64,000 nucleotides of DNA, from contig JABFRQ010000005.1 in assembly GCA_013141075.1 (NCBI GenBank), positions 620,001-684,000 on the forward strand, given 5' to 3'. This DNA is from Methylotenera sp. Its GTDB lineage: Bacteria; Pseudomonadota; Gammaproteobacteria; Burkholderiales; Methylophilaceae. Shown one piece after another: positions 1 to 8,836 of the stretch. Each line of letters starts with the position of its first letter. Within the stretch, counting starts at the first letter, position 1. The position numbers and the translations under genes are program-made. The notes under the pieces are model-generated. The model was not told where the DNA came from, did not search any database, and saw only the letters and a program-made list of their open reading frames with translations.

Positions 1-2149
1 GCGTGAAGGCCGTGTGCAACGTGGCTTAAATTACGCACTGATTGATGAAGTGGATTCAATTTTAATTGATGAGGCGCGTACACCGTTGATTATTTCAGGT
101 CAAGCGGATGGCAGTATTGCGCTTTACAACCAAATCAACGAAGTTGCGGCTAAGTTAATTCCGCAAAAAGAGGAAGAAGGTGCGGGCGACTTTTGGGTAG
201 ATGAAAAAGGCCAAAATGTAGTTCTTTCTGAGCAAGGCCACGAGCATGCAGAGAATTTACTTACCGAATCAGGCATGTTGCCTGAAGGCTCAAGCTTGTA
301 TGAAGCGTCTAACATTACTTTAGTGCATCATTTGTATGCTTCACTGCGCGCGCGCAATTTGTACCATAGAGATCAACATTATGTAGTGCGTGATGGCGAG
401 ATTGTTATCGTTGATGAGATTAACGGCCGTATGATGCCAGGTCGTCGTTGGTCTGATGGCTTGCACCAAGCCGTTGAAGCCAAAGAAGGCGTTGAAATTC
501 AAAAAGAAAACCAAACGCTAGCTTCAATCACCTTTCAAAATTACTTCCGCATGTATGCAAAATTATCGGGCATGACAGGTACCGCTGATACTGAAGCCTA
601 TGAATTTAATCAGATCTATAATTTAGAAACCGTGGTTATCCCAACGCATCGCCCTATGTTGCGTAAAGATAATATGGATAAAGTTTTCCGTACTGCAAAA
701 GAGAAATATGCTGCGGTAATTTTAGATATTAAAGATTGTCAAAAACGCGGGCAGCCAGTGCTGGTGGGTACAACCTCAATTGAAAATTCAGAAATCATTT
801 CTAATTTATTGAATGTTGAAAAATTAGAGCATCAAGTGTTGAATGCCAAGCAGCATGAGCGTGAAGCCCATGTGATTGCGCAAGCAGGCCGCCCTGGGGT
901 GATTACCATTGCGACTAATATGGCAGGTCGTGGTACCGATATCGTACTAGGTGGCAACCCAGAAGCAGATATTGAAGCGGTTAAGCATGATCAAGCACTA
1001 AGCGAGGCTGAAAAAACCACGCGTATCGCAACTATTAAAGCTGAATGGCAACTGCGCCATGATGCAGTATTAGCTGCTGGCGGCTTGCATATTGCAGGTA
1101 CTGAGCGCCATGAATCACGCCGTATCGACAACCAATTGCGCGGTCGCTCAGGTCGCCAAGGTGACGCGGGCTCAAGCCGTTTTTATCTTTCATTAGAAGA
1201 CCAATTATTACGTATTTTCGCTTCTGATCGCGTTTCAGCGATTATGGAAAAACTCAACATGCCAGATGGCGAGGCGATTGAGCATCCGTGGGTTACCCGC
1301 GCCATTGAAAACGCACAGCGCAAAGTTGAAGGCCGTAACTTTGATATTCGTAAACAATTGCTTGAATACGATGATGTAGCGAATGATCAACGTAAAGTGA
1401 TTTACGAACAACGTAATGAGCTGCTAGAAGCCGCAGACGTTGGCGATACCATTAAAGCGATGCGTGAAGATGTACTGATTAGCATGATTGCAACGCATAT
1501 TCCGCCCAATAGTGTGGAGGAGCAATGGGATGTGCCTAGCCTAGAGCGTGAACTCAAGGCGGAGGCTAATTTAGAAATCCCGCTACAAAAAATGCTTGAA
1601 GAAAACCCAGATTTGCATGAAGAAACTCTACGCGAACGCGTCATTGATGCGGCTAATAGTGCTTATGTAGCTAAAGAGGATTTAGCGAGTGCAGATGTGA
1701 TGCGTCAATTTGAGCGTTCAGTGATGTTGCAAAGTTTGGATAACCATTGGCGCGAGCATTTAGCTGCGCTAGATCATTTGCGCCAAGGGATTCATTTACG
1801 TTCTTACGCACAAAAAAATCCTAAGCAAGAATACAAACGTGAAGCGTTTGAGTTATTTGAAGGCTTACTCAATACAGTGAAAAGCGAAGTGACAAAAGTC
1901 ACAATGCTGGTGCAGGTAAAAACTGAAGCGGATGTTGAAGCAGTGGAAAGCCCCGTAGAAGTCGCTAATGTGCAGTACCAACATGCAGATTATGATGAAG
2001 CATTAGCCAACCCAGCCGCTGAAGATGAGGCCGCTCAGCTAGCCAGCGGCAACCCAGTAGTGCGTGAAGGCTTGAAAGTGGGCCGTAATGACCCATGCCC
2101 ATGTGGTTCAGGCAAAAAATATAAACAATGCCACGGCGTTTTGAGTTAA
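1..2149 (+). CDS. secA: Protein translocase ATPase SecA (5' end outside the window)
   Basis: SecA is the motor ATPase that drives unfolded preproteins through SecYEG at the inner membrane. Only the C-terminal ~715 residues are here; full-length SecA is about 900, so the first nucleotide-binding motifs lie upstream. Visible are the [13 protein letters not shown] stretch (DEAD-type Walker B region), [10 protein letters not shown] and GRSGRQGD of the second motor domain, the helical scaffold/wing region, and the C-terminal zinc motif [13 protein letters not shown] that binds SecB and lipid. The frame is open from base 2. A GTG at position 14 could be mistaken for a start, but homology continues through it. 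The Ala/Glu-rich linker before the zinc motif is usual for the family. A DUF1289 gene follows after 10 bp. Confidence 0.97.
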   Translation, partial: REGRVQRGLNYALIDEVDSILIDEARTPLIISGQADGSIALYNQINEVAAKLIPQKEEEGAGDFWVDEKGQNVVLSEQGHEHAENLLTESGMLPEGSSLYEASNITLVHHLYASLRARNLYHRDQHYVVRDGEIVIVDEINGRMMPGRRWSDGLHQAVEAKEGVEIQKENQTLASITFQNYFRMYAKLSGMTGTADTEAYEFNQIYNLETVVIPTHRPMLRKDNMDKVFRTAKEKYAAVILDIKDCQKRGQPVLVGTTSIENSEIISNLLNVEKLEHQVLNAKQHEREAHVIAQAGRPGVITIATNMAGRGTDIVLGGNPEADIEAVKHDQALSEAEKTTRIATIKAEWQLRHDAVLAAGGLHIAGTERHESRRIDNQLRGRSGRQGDAGSSRFYLSLEDQLLRIFASDRVSAIMEKLNMPDGEAIEHPWVTRAIENAQRKVEGRNFDIRKQLLEYDDVANDQRKVIYEQRNELLEAADVGDTIKAMREDVLISMIATHIPPNSVEEQWDVPSLERELKAEANLEIPLQKMLEENPDLHEETLRERVIDAANSAYVAKEDLASADVMRQFERSVMLQSLDNHWREHLAALDHLRQGIHLRSYAQKNPKQEYKREAFELFEGLLNTVKSEVTKVTMLVQVKTEADVEAVESPVEVANVQYQHADYDEALANPAAEDEAAQLASGNPVVREGLKVGRNDPCPCGSGKKYKQCHGVLS

Positions 2150-2159
2150 GCCTAAAAAT

Positions 2160-2360
2160 ATGTCACAAAATGCCACAGCAGAAGTTAAATCTCCATGCAT
2201 AAGCGTATGTGCGATGAACGAGGATACAGGCTTCTGCCACGGTTGTTATCGCACCATAGACGAAATAAAAGCTTGGTGGGATATGGATGCAGAAGCGAAA
2301 AAAAACTTGCTTGTAACGCTAGATGATCGGCAGCTGCAATTAGTTGATTTCGCTGATTAG
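2160..2360 (+). CDS. Small DUF1289 family cysteine-rich protein
   Basis: A 66-residue protein with the DUF1289 pattern: CISVCAMNEDTGFCHGCYRT, four cysteines spaced C-x3-C-x8-C-x2-C, followed by the family's EI..WW motif. The cysteines probably bind a metal, but the family has no firmly established function. It starts 10 bp after secA and is likely co-transcribed with it. It ends 6 bp before the convergent HD-GYP gene. Confidence 0.85.
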   Translation: MSQNATAEVKSPCISVCAMNEDTGFCHGCYRTIDEIKAWWDMDAEAKKNLLVTLDDRQLQLVDFAD

Positions 2361-2366
2361 CTGAAA

Positions 2367-4277
2367 TTAAACGTGCTTGTATTGATTATAAATTTCCATT
2401 ATGCGCGGTAAAGCGCGCATAATCGCCGCTAAAATATCTGGGTCAAAGTGTTTGCCAGAATCTTGCTGCATCGCATTTAATGCGGCTTCAACGGTCCACG
2501 CTTCTTTGTAAGGTCTTTTTGAAGTAAGTGCGTCAAAAACATCAGCAGCTGACACTATGCGTGCTGATAGCGGAATACTTTGCCCAATTAAGCCTGCTGG
2601 GTAGCCGCTGCCATCAAATTTTTCATGGTGGCATTCTGCAATCTCAATGCCTATTTTAAACATGCTGTGTCCGAGTGCCTCCATTTGCGCTTCACAGCGG
2701 CGTAGCACCTCTCCGCCAATTGTAGGGTGCTGTTCAATTTCCTTGCGTTCATCTGCATCTAACTTGCCTGGCTTAAGCAATACATCATCGCGTACGCCTA
2801 CTTTGCCAATATCATGCATAGGTGCAAAGTGAAATACATCACGCACATAGGCTGGTGTAATTTTAGTTGTATAGGGCCCAATATGTCCTAGTTCTTCAGC
2901 AATAAGGGCTGAATAAAGTGCCATGCGTACTAGATGGTCGCCAGTTTCAGGGTCGCGACTTTCAGCAAGTTTAGCCATGCCCTGCACGGCTGAGGTGACT
3001 AGATTTTCTGTTACCACGGTTTTTTCTAGCACGTGTGAAATGGTTGCCGCAATATTGCTTATAAAATCTACATGTTCCTGTTGGTAGGGTAAGTCGGCAC
3101 TAGCAAATACCATAATAGCGCGGTTATTTGCTTTACTTAGCAAGGGTAAATATACCGCTGAGCGCAAGTTGTTATGCACTAAGGCCGCTTCTAGGCTGCC
3201 TTGCGTGGCAGATGATGTAGTAAAATTTAAGGTCAGTGGATATTCAGATAAGGTATGCAAACCACCTAAGTTGGCAGTAAAAGAGTCGCCTTCTTTTAGA
3301 CTGAGTTGCAGTTGGCTAAATTGGCGCTCTAGAGTAAATTTAGATCCATCTGGGTTCGCATAAAATACGCCCACCCAGTCTAAAGGCACAAAGCTTTGAA
3401 ACTCTTCATGCACAAAACCAAGCATCTCATCTAGCTTTTTGCCTTGGTTAATGCGGTCAGTCAGCCTGAACATGCTGTTTAGCCTAACAGTTAAGCGATT
3501 AAATGCAGATGTCATTTTGCCAATTTCATTACGACCTAATACAGGCAATTGGTGGCTAAAATCACCATTAGAGATGCGGCTAAAGCCCTTGAGTGTGCTA
3601 TTAAGTGGGCTTATGATGAGCTTTTGAATCATCACTAATATGATGATAAATATGGCGAGACTTAGGGCGGCAGTGAGCAGCTGAAAAATACGTATTGCGT
3701 TGAGCTTTTCCTCCATCATGCGTTGAAATGCATTGGTAAGGCGCTCTGATGAAGCTTCTAGTTTGGCACCGTTTTGTTCAATATACTCGGCAGCCCAAGT
3801 TAAACGCGGTTCGTTTATATTATCGCCAATTTTGTGTTTAAGTTCAGCGTTAAAGCTATTCCAAAAGGCGACGGTTTTATTCATTTGCTGCCGAGATTGT
3901 TCGTCCCAAGTGCAATAAATTTTACCGTGGCTGGTTTTGCCAGATAAATCTGCATCAATCACTCTTGCATCAAGTGCGCTTACAATTTTGCTATAAAGCG
4001 CAGTTTGCTTTTGTAAATCTTGCCAATAAGTGCCTAAGTCTCGCGTAAATTTGGCATTATCATCAGGCGCTTCTGCCACATAGTGGCGCGCCTGATTGGT
4101 CATATTGAGACTAATCACGCGCAATTGCCCAGTTAAATTCAGTATTAAATAATCATGCTGACGCAAATTTAAGGCATAAGACGTATAGCCTAAAGTGCCA
4201 ACCAACATTAGAAAAATCAGCAAAATAGCGAGGCCAATTTGTGCACGTAAAGAATGAAACCACAATGGAATTTGCAT
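2367..4277 (-). CDS. Membrane HD-GYP phosphodiesterase with PilJ-like sensor, HAMP and GAF-like region
   Basis: A probable cyclic-di-GMP phosphodiesterase. From the N-terminus: membrane segment (~7-32), a periplasmic PilJ/NIT-like sensor containing LTGQLRVISLNM, a second membrane helix (~195-217), HAMP, a GAF-like region, and a C-terminal HD-GYP domain. The HD dyad sits in HDIGKVG (~487) and the signature HHEKFDGSGYP at ~548; both are intact, so catalysis is expected. I chose the ATG at 4277, just after the upstream stop. A TTG at 4316 would add 13 residues and overlap the DUF2063 gene by 26 bp; neither start has a strong ribosome-binding site. It is the last gene of the bufferin block and may be co-transcribed with it, though a link between c-di-GMP and copper handling is only inferred. 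Confidence 0.9.
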   Translation of the reverse strand: MQIPLWFHSLRAQIGLAILLIFLMLVGTLGYTSYALNLRQHDYLILNLTGQLRVISLNMTNQARHYVAEAPDDNAKFTRDLGTYWQDLQKQTALYSKIVSALDARVIDADLSGKTSHGKIYCTWDEQSRQQMNKTVAFWNSFNAELKHKIGDNINEPRLTWAAEYIEQNGAKLEASSERLTNAFQRMMEEKLNAIRIFQLLTAALSLAIFIIILVMIQKLIISPLNSTLKGFSRISNGDFSHQLPVLGRNEIGKMTSAFNRLTVRLNSMFRLTDRINQGKKLDEMLGFVHEEFQSFVPLDWVGVFYANPDGSKFTLERQFSQLQLSLKEGDSFTANLGGLHTLSEYPLTLNFTTSSATQGSLEAALVHNNLRSAVYLPLLSKANNRAIMVFASADLPYQQEHVDFISNIAATISHVLEKTVVTENLVTSAVQGMAKLAESRDPETGDHLVRMALYSALIAEELGHIGPYTTKITPAYVRDVFHFAPMHDIGKVGVRDDVLLKPGKLDADERKEIEQHPTIGGEVLRRCEAQMEALGHSMFKIGIEIAECHHEKFDGSGYPAGLIGQSIPLSARIVSAADVFDALTSKRPYKEAWTVEAALNAMQQDSGKHFDPDILAAIMRALPRIMEIYNQYKHV

Positions 4278-4290
4278 AAGGAGCTTAATT

Positions 4291-5067
4291 TTATGTTGGG
4301 TTAGTGTAAATGCCAACTATAGCGCCTTGCGCTTGAAGGTTGGCTAAAATTTGTAATCCAAATTCAATGACTAGTTCTGTATTTTCATTATTTAGCTCGT
4401 TTGCAATTAAAGTGAGTGCTTGCTTACTTGTTAAATTATTTTGCAGCAGCAACTCAATTAAACGATGTGTGATGGCATTTATCTCTATAAATTTGACAGA
4501 AAAGTCTACATTACGAAATACCAAAAGATAGGTATCTTCATTTATTTTAAGTTTAAATTGGGGTGATATTTTTTGCACTGCATAATCATATTTGAGTAAC
4601 TGCATAACTGGTGCAAAGGCAGGCTGATGTGCTAATAGATCGCCATTCAGATTTGTGCTTAATGCTGTGTGATTTTTAGAATCTGGCATAGTTGAAACGA
4701 GCAACTCCACCCACTCATAGTGGCAAAGGCTAGTTAAATAGGGTGGGAGTTTAGTTAGGCTTGCGCCATTATTTTGTGCTAAGTAACTCAAAAACTCTTC
4801 AGGAATTTTGCGGAAAATGGGTGTATTTGAAGAATACTCGCGAAAAAAACCATGGGTTAGTTTTAACCATACGCGCTCGCCTACAACTTTTTTCGCAACT
4901 GGGAAACACGCAGAAACTGATTCAAATAAATTATTAAATACAATTTCTTTGTAAACATCCATGCGCTTAGCAGCTACATTTTTTGGACGAGGCTGATTTT
5001 TTGGGTCGCGAATGTGCGCAGTGAAAGCCAATTGGTATTGTTGAAAGCTAGGGTTGCTATTTGACAT
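4291..5067 (-). CDS. bufC: BufC/HvfC-like DUF2063 protein, partner of the MNIO enzyme
   Basis: A 258-residue protein of the DUF2063 (HvfC/BufC N-terminal domain) family. The N-terminal domain contains VYKEIVFNNLFESVSACFP, typical of the group; the C-terminal half is more divergent. In characterised bufferin and HvfA systems this protein helps the DUF692 oxygenase bind and modify its precursor peptide. Its start overlaps the end of the DUF692 gene by 11 bp, so the two are probably translationally coupled. Some databases label the family 'putative DNA-binding', which is probably misleading. Confidence 0.88.
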   Translation of the reverse strand: MSNSNPSFQQYQLAFTAHIRDPKNQPRPKNVAAKRMDVYKEIVFNNLFESVSACFPVAKKVVGERVWLKLTHGFFREYSSNTPIFRKIPEEFLSYLAQNNGASLTKLPPYLTSLCHYEWVELLVSTMPDSKNHTALSTNLNGDLLAHQPAFAPVMQLLKYDYAVQKISPQFKLKINEDTYLLVFRNVDFSVKFIEINAITHRLIELLLQNNLTSKQALTLIANELNNENTELVIEFGLQILANLQAQGAIVGIYTNPT

Positions 5068-5941
5068 GCGCTTTACCTAAACTAGCGGCACCCAATGTGG
5101 CAATTTTATTCACCTCTTGCATCAATATAGGCAATGGCGGAATGTTATTATCGCGCTCTAAACAGGTGGGAAACGCGCCAAATAGCGCATAAGCATCTTC
5201 AAGCAACGCCCAAACGGGGTCAATGACATCTGCACCATGCGTATCAATCAATAAGTCAGGTGCTTGCTGAAAATGACCTGCCATGTGCGCATAAGTAATG
5301 CGCTCGCCAGGAATTCCGCGCAAAAATTTATGCGCATCAAAACCAAAATTCACGCTATTCACGTAAATATTATTAATGTCTAGATGCAGTAAACAGTCAG
5401 ATTCAGCTAATACTGCTTTTAAAAAAGTGAGTTCGTCCATCGTGGAAATTGGTGCATGCACGTAATATGAAGCGTTTTCTACGGCTATTTGTTGGCCTAA
5501 AATATCCTGCGTTTGACGTATGCGTTTTGCCACATAATGCACAGCTTCTTCGGTGAAAGGAATGGGCAGTAAATCGTACAAATAACCTTGCTGGCCTTGG
5601 TAGCCATCGGTGCAATAGCTTAAGTGTTCGGTATAAAGCGGAATTTGGTATTGCGATAAGAATGCTCTAACCTGCATTAAAAACTCAGTATTGAGTGGCG
5701 CTAAACCACCAAGTGAGAGGCACAAGCCATGACAAGCAATTGGGTAGCGTTCTACAAACCAATCTAGTTGTTTTGCTTGCTTACCACCAGCATCAATCCA
5801 ATTTTCAGGGGCTATTTCTAAAAAGTTGATATTGGCGATAGCGTTATCGCCAAATGCTGCTTGAATTTGGGGTATTAGCTCGCGCTTAAGCCCCAAACCC
5901 ACGCCGTTAATAATAGATTTTTCATGATTAAGTGTAGCCAT
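5057..5941 (-). CDS. bufB: BufB-like MNIO (DUF692) peptide-modifying oxygenase
   Basis: A 294-residue TIM-barrel protein of the DUF692 family, now called multinuclear non-haem iron-dependent oxidases (MbnB, BufB, HvfB). These enzymes oxidise cysteines of a precursor peptide to oxazolone/thioamide or thiooxazole groups. Conserved stretches that supply iron ligands are visible: NFLEIAPENW near the N-terminus, ENASYY, HLDINNIYVN, YAHMAGH and IDTHGADV. It starts 30 bp after the precursor gene and overlaps the DUF2063 gene by 11 bp, which is the classic precursor-B-C order. The assignment to peptide modification is strong from family and context; the exact product is not predictable from sequence. 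Confidence 0.92.
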   Translation of the reverse strand: MATLNHEKSIINGVGLGLKRELIPQIQAAFGDNAIANINFLEIAPENWIDAGGKQAKQLDWFVERYPIACHGLCLSLGGLAPLNTEFLMQVRAFLSQYQIPLYTEHLSYCTDGYQGQQGYLYDLLPIPFTEEAVHYVAKRIRQTQDILGQQIAVENASYYVHAPISTMDELTFLKAVLAESDCLLHLDINNIYVNSVNFGFDAHKFLRGIPGERITYAHMAGHFQQAPDLLIDTHGADVIDPVWALLEDAYALFGAFPTCLERDNNIPPLPILMQEVNKIATLGAASLGKAHVK

Positions 5942-5971
5942 ATTAAAAAATCTAAACAGTATTAAAGCTAA

Positions 5972-6421
5972 TTAGCTGGTTGATTTTTTAGCTTTCATAT
6001 TTTTAGCTTTATGTTTTTTGCTAGAGGTTTTCTTTTTCATATTGGCACCACATTTGCCAGCGCTACATTTGCCTTCTTCCATCTTAGCGTCTGCTGCAGG
6101 TGCGGCTTCCATAGGCATAGTATCAGCAGAATTTTTCATTTCGGCACTGCATTTGCCTTCAGCTGTTTTTTCAGCAGAGCATGAACCATCATGGGCTTTT
6201 TCGCCCATTTTCTCTTCCATGGCTTTTTTCTTGCTTGCACCGCATTTACCCGCGCCACATTTGCCATCTTTCATTTTAATGTCGGCATCTGCCACTTGGT
6301 AGCCTGATGATAATGATTTTGCTGAAAATGGGTTTTCAGCCGCATTCACAGATGTGGCTGCAATCGTTAATGCAAATGCGCCGCTAATGGCGAGGGCGAT
6401 AGTTTTTTGTGTTGAGTTCAT
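5972..6421 (-). CDS. Bufferin/HvfA-like secreted cysteine-rich precursor peptide
   Basis: A 149-residue protein with a Sec signal peptide (~1-27, ending SVNA) and a Lys/Ala-rich mature part carrying six cysteines in three blocks: DGKCGAGKCGA, DGSCSAEKTAEGKCSA and EEGKCSAGKCGA. The (D/E)GKC(G/S) repeats match core motifs of bufferins, ribosomally made peptides exported to the periplasm where they bind copper after cysteine modification. The C-terminus is a strongly basic Lys tail. The start has a good ribosome-binding site (AAGGATTC). It follows the anti-sigma gene and precedes the MNIO gene. It could simply be an uncharacterised Cys-rich periplasmic protein, but the three-gene context makes the bufferin call likely. 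Confidence 0.85.
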   Translation of the reverse strand: MNSTQKTIALAISGAFALTIAATSVNAAENPFSAKSLSSGYQVADADIKMKDGKCGAGKCGASKKKAMEEKMGEKAHDGSCSAEKTAEGKCSAEMKNSADTMPMEAAPAADAKMEEGKCSAGKCGANMKKKTSSKKHKAKNMKAKKSTS

Positions 6422-6462
6422 GGTGAATCCTTTATTTAATAATTGAAAATACTAGTACAAAA

Positions 6463-6723
6463 TCAATGGTTTTTAGCTTGAATGTTATTCAAAATTCTAA
6501 TTTTTGCTTCTGATGTGAGCTGTATAGTGCTGTCATTTTCAGTGTCGCTTCTCATACTTTTCAGCGCATTACTTATTAAATGCAATTGCCGATTAAAACG
6601 TGTGCAGGCATCGCAAATAAACAAATGAAATTTCAACTTCATCCGATCTGACCATGACAATGGGTTGTCTAATGACTGTGAGATAATTTGGCTAGCTTGT
6701 TTACAAGTAATCATAAATTTCAT
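6463..6723 (-). CDS. Small zf-HC2-like anti-sigma factor
   Basis: About 86 residues with an N-terminal zinc-finger-like region (CKQASQIISQSLDNPLSW followed by H..C..C in FHLFICDAC), the layout of cytoplasmic ZAS-type anti-sigma domains. No membrane segment is visible, so it is probably soluble. The start is taken as ATG 6723, just after the sigma-factor stop; an in-frame TTG at 6735 and an ATG at 6714 are alternatives. It lies directly downstream of the ECF sigma gene and 41 bp before the bufferin precursor. It probably holds the sigma factor inactive until metal or thiol stress; the signal is inferred. Confidence 0.8.
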   Translation of the reverse strand: MKFMITCKQASQIISQSLDNPLSWSDRMKLKFHLFICDACTRFNRQLHLISNALKSMRSDTENDSTIQLTSEAKIRILNNIQAKNH

Positions 6724-6727
6724 TTTA

Positions 6728-7282
6728 CTAACCAATATTCCAGTTTATCTCTAAGCATTTTCTTAGCCCCATGCGGGCTCTATACAACATCACCCAAGCA
6801 TTGGTCGCGGTGATATCGAGTTCCTTACAAATAGTTTCATTCTCGGTTTCTTGCACATCGCGCATGGTAAAAATGGCCGCTAACTTCTTAGGCAACTTAT
6901 CCATACAGCTACTTAAAATATTTAAAAATTGTTTTTGTTCAAGCGCGTTTTCTGGCATGTCTAAGGTTTGTGGTTTATCTAGCCAATGGCCTTTTACGTC
7001 AAAAAAGTCATCCATGCTGGTGTCAGATGCATCAAAGTCGATTAAGTCTGAAACTGGTTGCTCACGTATTTGTTTGCGTTGCAAATCAATGATTTTATGC
7101 TTAAGTATGCCTGTGAGCCAAGTGCGCGCTGAAGAATCACCTTCAAAATTATTGCTTTTAATGGCGGCTAGCATGGTTTCTTGTACGGCGTCTTCTGCTT
7201 GGTGCGGGTCGCGTAGCCTTGCTAGGGCAAAACGATATAAATAATCACCGTGTTCATTTAGCCAGTCGTTTACATTACTCAT
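6728..7282 (-). CDS. ECF-family RNA polymerase sigma factor
   Basis: A 184-residue sigma-70 family protein with only region 2 (YRFALARLRDPHQAEDAVQE, ending with ARTWLTGILKHKIID) and region 4 (CKELDITATNAWVMLYRAR), as in ECF sigma factors. The start overlaps the stop of the DUF1841 gene by 4 bp, so translation is coupled. The anti-sigma factor and bufferin genes follow. ECF sigma plus zf-HC2 plus DUF692/DUF2063 is a known arrangement for metal-responsive bufferin-type operons, so this protein probably turns the operon on. No clear ECF-type promoter motif could be picked out by eye before the precursor gene. Confidence 0.92.
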   Translation of the reverse strand: MSNVNDWLNEHGDYLYRFALARLRDPHQAEDAVQETMLAAIKSNNFEGDSSARTWLTGILKHKIIDLQRKQIREQPVSDLIDFDASDTSMDDFFDVKGHWLDKPQTLDMPENALEQKQFLNILSSCMDKLPKKLAAIFTMRDVQETENETICKELDITATNAWVMLYRARMGLRKCLEINWNIG

Positions 7283-7722
7283 TCAGTTTGCCCAATTTTA
7301 TGATTCAGTAAGTTCAGATAATGCGCCGAGTTTAAAGGTTCATTATTACGTTGCGAATGCCATATTGTTTCAGCAAGGCAGTCAATCACATCATGGTACG
7401 CAAGGTGTGCGTCGTCATGTTGTTGTCGTAATTTATCATAAATCTGGGTGATGCCTATTGGCTGATTGATGCTAATTTGCTCAATCACCGATAAATGTAA
7501 GCTGATATGTAAAAAAGGGTTGGTTTCACCCATTTCAGGAAAATACTGCTGGTTGATATAACGCTCTGGCATATTAAATATTGTGTGATATTCGGGATGC
7601 ATTTGTATGACTTCAACCGCAATTTTTTCTAAATCTGAGAGTGGTGTATTTTGTTTGAACTTTGCCCAAGCATCAAATAAAAACTGGCGTGCTTGGTCGC
7701 GGCTGGGGTTGTATAAGCTCAT
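7279..7722 (-). CDS. DUF1841 family protein
   Basis: A 147-residue soluble protein beginning MSLYNPSRDQARQFLFDAW, the recognisable N-terminus of DUF1841, a family seen mainly in beta- and gammaproteobacteria. The centre holds the family's HPEYH and NPFLHISLH stretches, with several conserved histidines. No biochemical role is established. It is tightly packed: 1 bp after the FIST gene and overlapping the sigma-factor start by 4 bp. It therefore belongs to the same transcript as the sigma factor, though a shared function is not shown. Confidence 0.85.
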   Translation of the reverse strand: MSLYNPSRDQARQFLFDAWAKFKQNTPLSDLEKIAVEVIQMHPEYHTIFNMPERYINQQYFPEMGETNPFLHISLHLSVIEQISINQPIGITQIYDKLRQQHDDAHLAYHDVIDCLAETIWHSQRNNEPLNSAHYLNLLNHKIGQTE

Positions 7723-7723
7723 T

Positions 7724-8836
7724 TTATCTCGCTGAGAATAAAGTCAGCACCGCAGAATAGGGCAGCAATTGGTTTTCACCAGCCACTGTGGCAATTTCGC
7801 CATTTCCATAAAAACCTAATAATGGCATATTGGGCAATTGTTGCGTGATGACTTGTAAATCATGGTCAATGCCATCATAAAATGGGCCGCGGCCTAAACA
7901 TGAAAACAGTAAGCCAAAGTCTATTTTATCGCCCAATGCTTGCGATAACTGTTGCGTGGTAAGTCGTAAGTCTGTCTCTGCTGTGGCTTGGTCGCGCAAG
8001 CCCCAACTTAAAAACTGGCCTGCTTGTAATGGTTGTGCGAGCGTGATACTACCATTTTCTTCATTACAAGAAATTAAATTAGTCTGGCTAAAATTGCCCT
8101 CGTTAATGCCTTCTGCGCTGTTTGAAAATAACGCCATGACAAGGTGTGATGGCACGAGATTCGGTTGTACAGGCGCAACATTTTTATACTGAACTTTGCT
8201 TTTATCATGCGCATCCCAAGCCTTTTGTAATGCTGAATAAGGCGTTTTATGATCTAGCAGCTCAATATCATAACCATTCGTTCGTTGAATTTTTTTAGGC
8301 TTAGTCAGAATTTTTAGCCCATGTGAGGCTTTTGAGGCGAGTTGTACGCCCGTAAAAAAAGCTTCTGAGCGACCAGAACTATCTCCCTTACCATTCTGCC
8401 ATACTGAAAATGGCCCTTGGCCGATAACGTCACCAGATATACCGCCATACCGCTTGTTGCCATCATTTAGCCAAATATTGTTGATGGCATTCGGGGCAGT
8501 TAATGTTAACAGCGCTTGCTGGGCATGGTTAAGACGGGCTTGCTGAATGCTGATGTCGCCACCAAACACCATAGCTGCGGCTGCGGGGGCATCTAGCACC
8601 CAATCATCTTCAGTAAAAATGCCAGCGGCAGAGCAACCAAATATTTGTGTGCAGTTGGCGGCCTTGGCAGCGGCTCTAATGGCAGGTTGTGGGTCACTCG
8701 CAAACTCAGAGCTCAGCAATAGCAATACGCTGTTGGCGATGCTAATATCTGCCTTCTGCATAGCTTGAGAAACAGCCTGTGCGGCAAGGGCTGGCGTGGC
8801 TTGGCGGCCAATGATGATACTGGTTGCGACTTTCAT
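7724..8836 (-). CDS. FIST-domain signal transduction protein
   Basis: A 370-residue protein with FIST N (residues ~25-210) and FIST C (~220-350) domains, a sensory module thought to bind small ligands such as amino acids. Supporting stretches include GCSAAGIFTEDDW near the N-terminus and LFSCLGRG.FYDG with GFYGNGEIA at the C-terminus. There is no signal peptide, membrane helix or fused output domain, so it would act as a cytosolic sensor or partner. Its ATG overlaps the nth stop by 4 bp, which places it in the rnf-nth operon, and it is followed at once by DUF1841 and the ECF sigma gene. Confidence 0.88.
   Translation of the reverse strand: MKVATSIIIGRQATPALAAQAVSQAMQKADISIANSVLLLLSSEFASDPQPAIRAAAKAANCTQIFGCSAAGIFTEDDWVLDAPAAAAMVFGGDISIQQARLNHAQQALLTLTAPNAINNIWLNDGNKRYGGISGDVIGQGPFSVWQNGKGDSSGRSEAFFTGVQLASKASHGLKILTKPKKIQRTNGYDIELLDHKTPYSALQKAWDAHDKSKVQYKNVAPVQPNLVPSHLVMALFSNSAEGINEGNFSQTNLISCNEENGSITLAQPLQAGQFLSWGLRDQATAETDLRLTTQQLSQALGDKIDFGLLFSCLGRGPFYDGIDHDLQVITQQLPNMPLLGFYGNGEIATVAGENQLLPYSAVLTLFSAR

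Noticed and set aside
6018-6302. 94-codon open frame with repeated HLPA motifs opposite the bufferin precursor
   Set aside because: The repeats are the complement of the precursor's Lys/Cys/Gly repeats; the minus-strand gene has the signal peptide, ribosome-binding site and neighbours.
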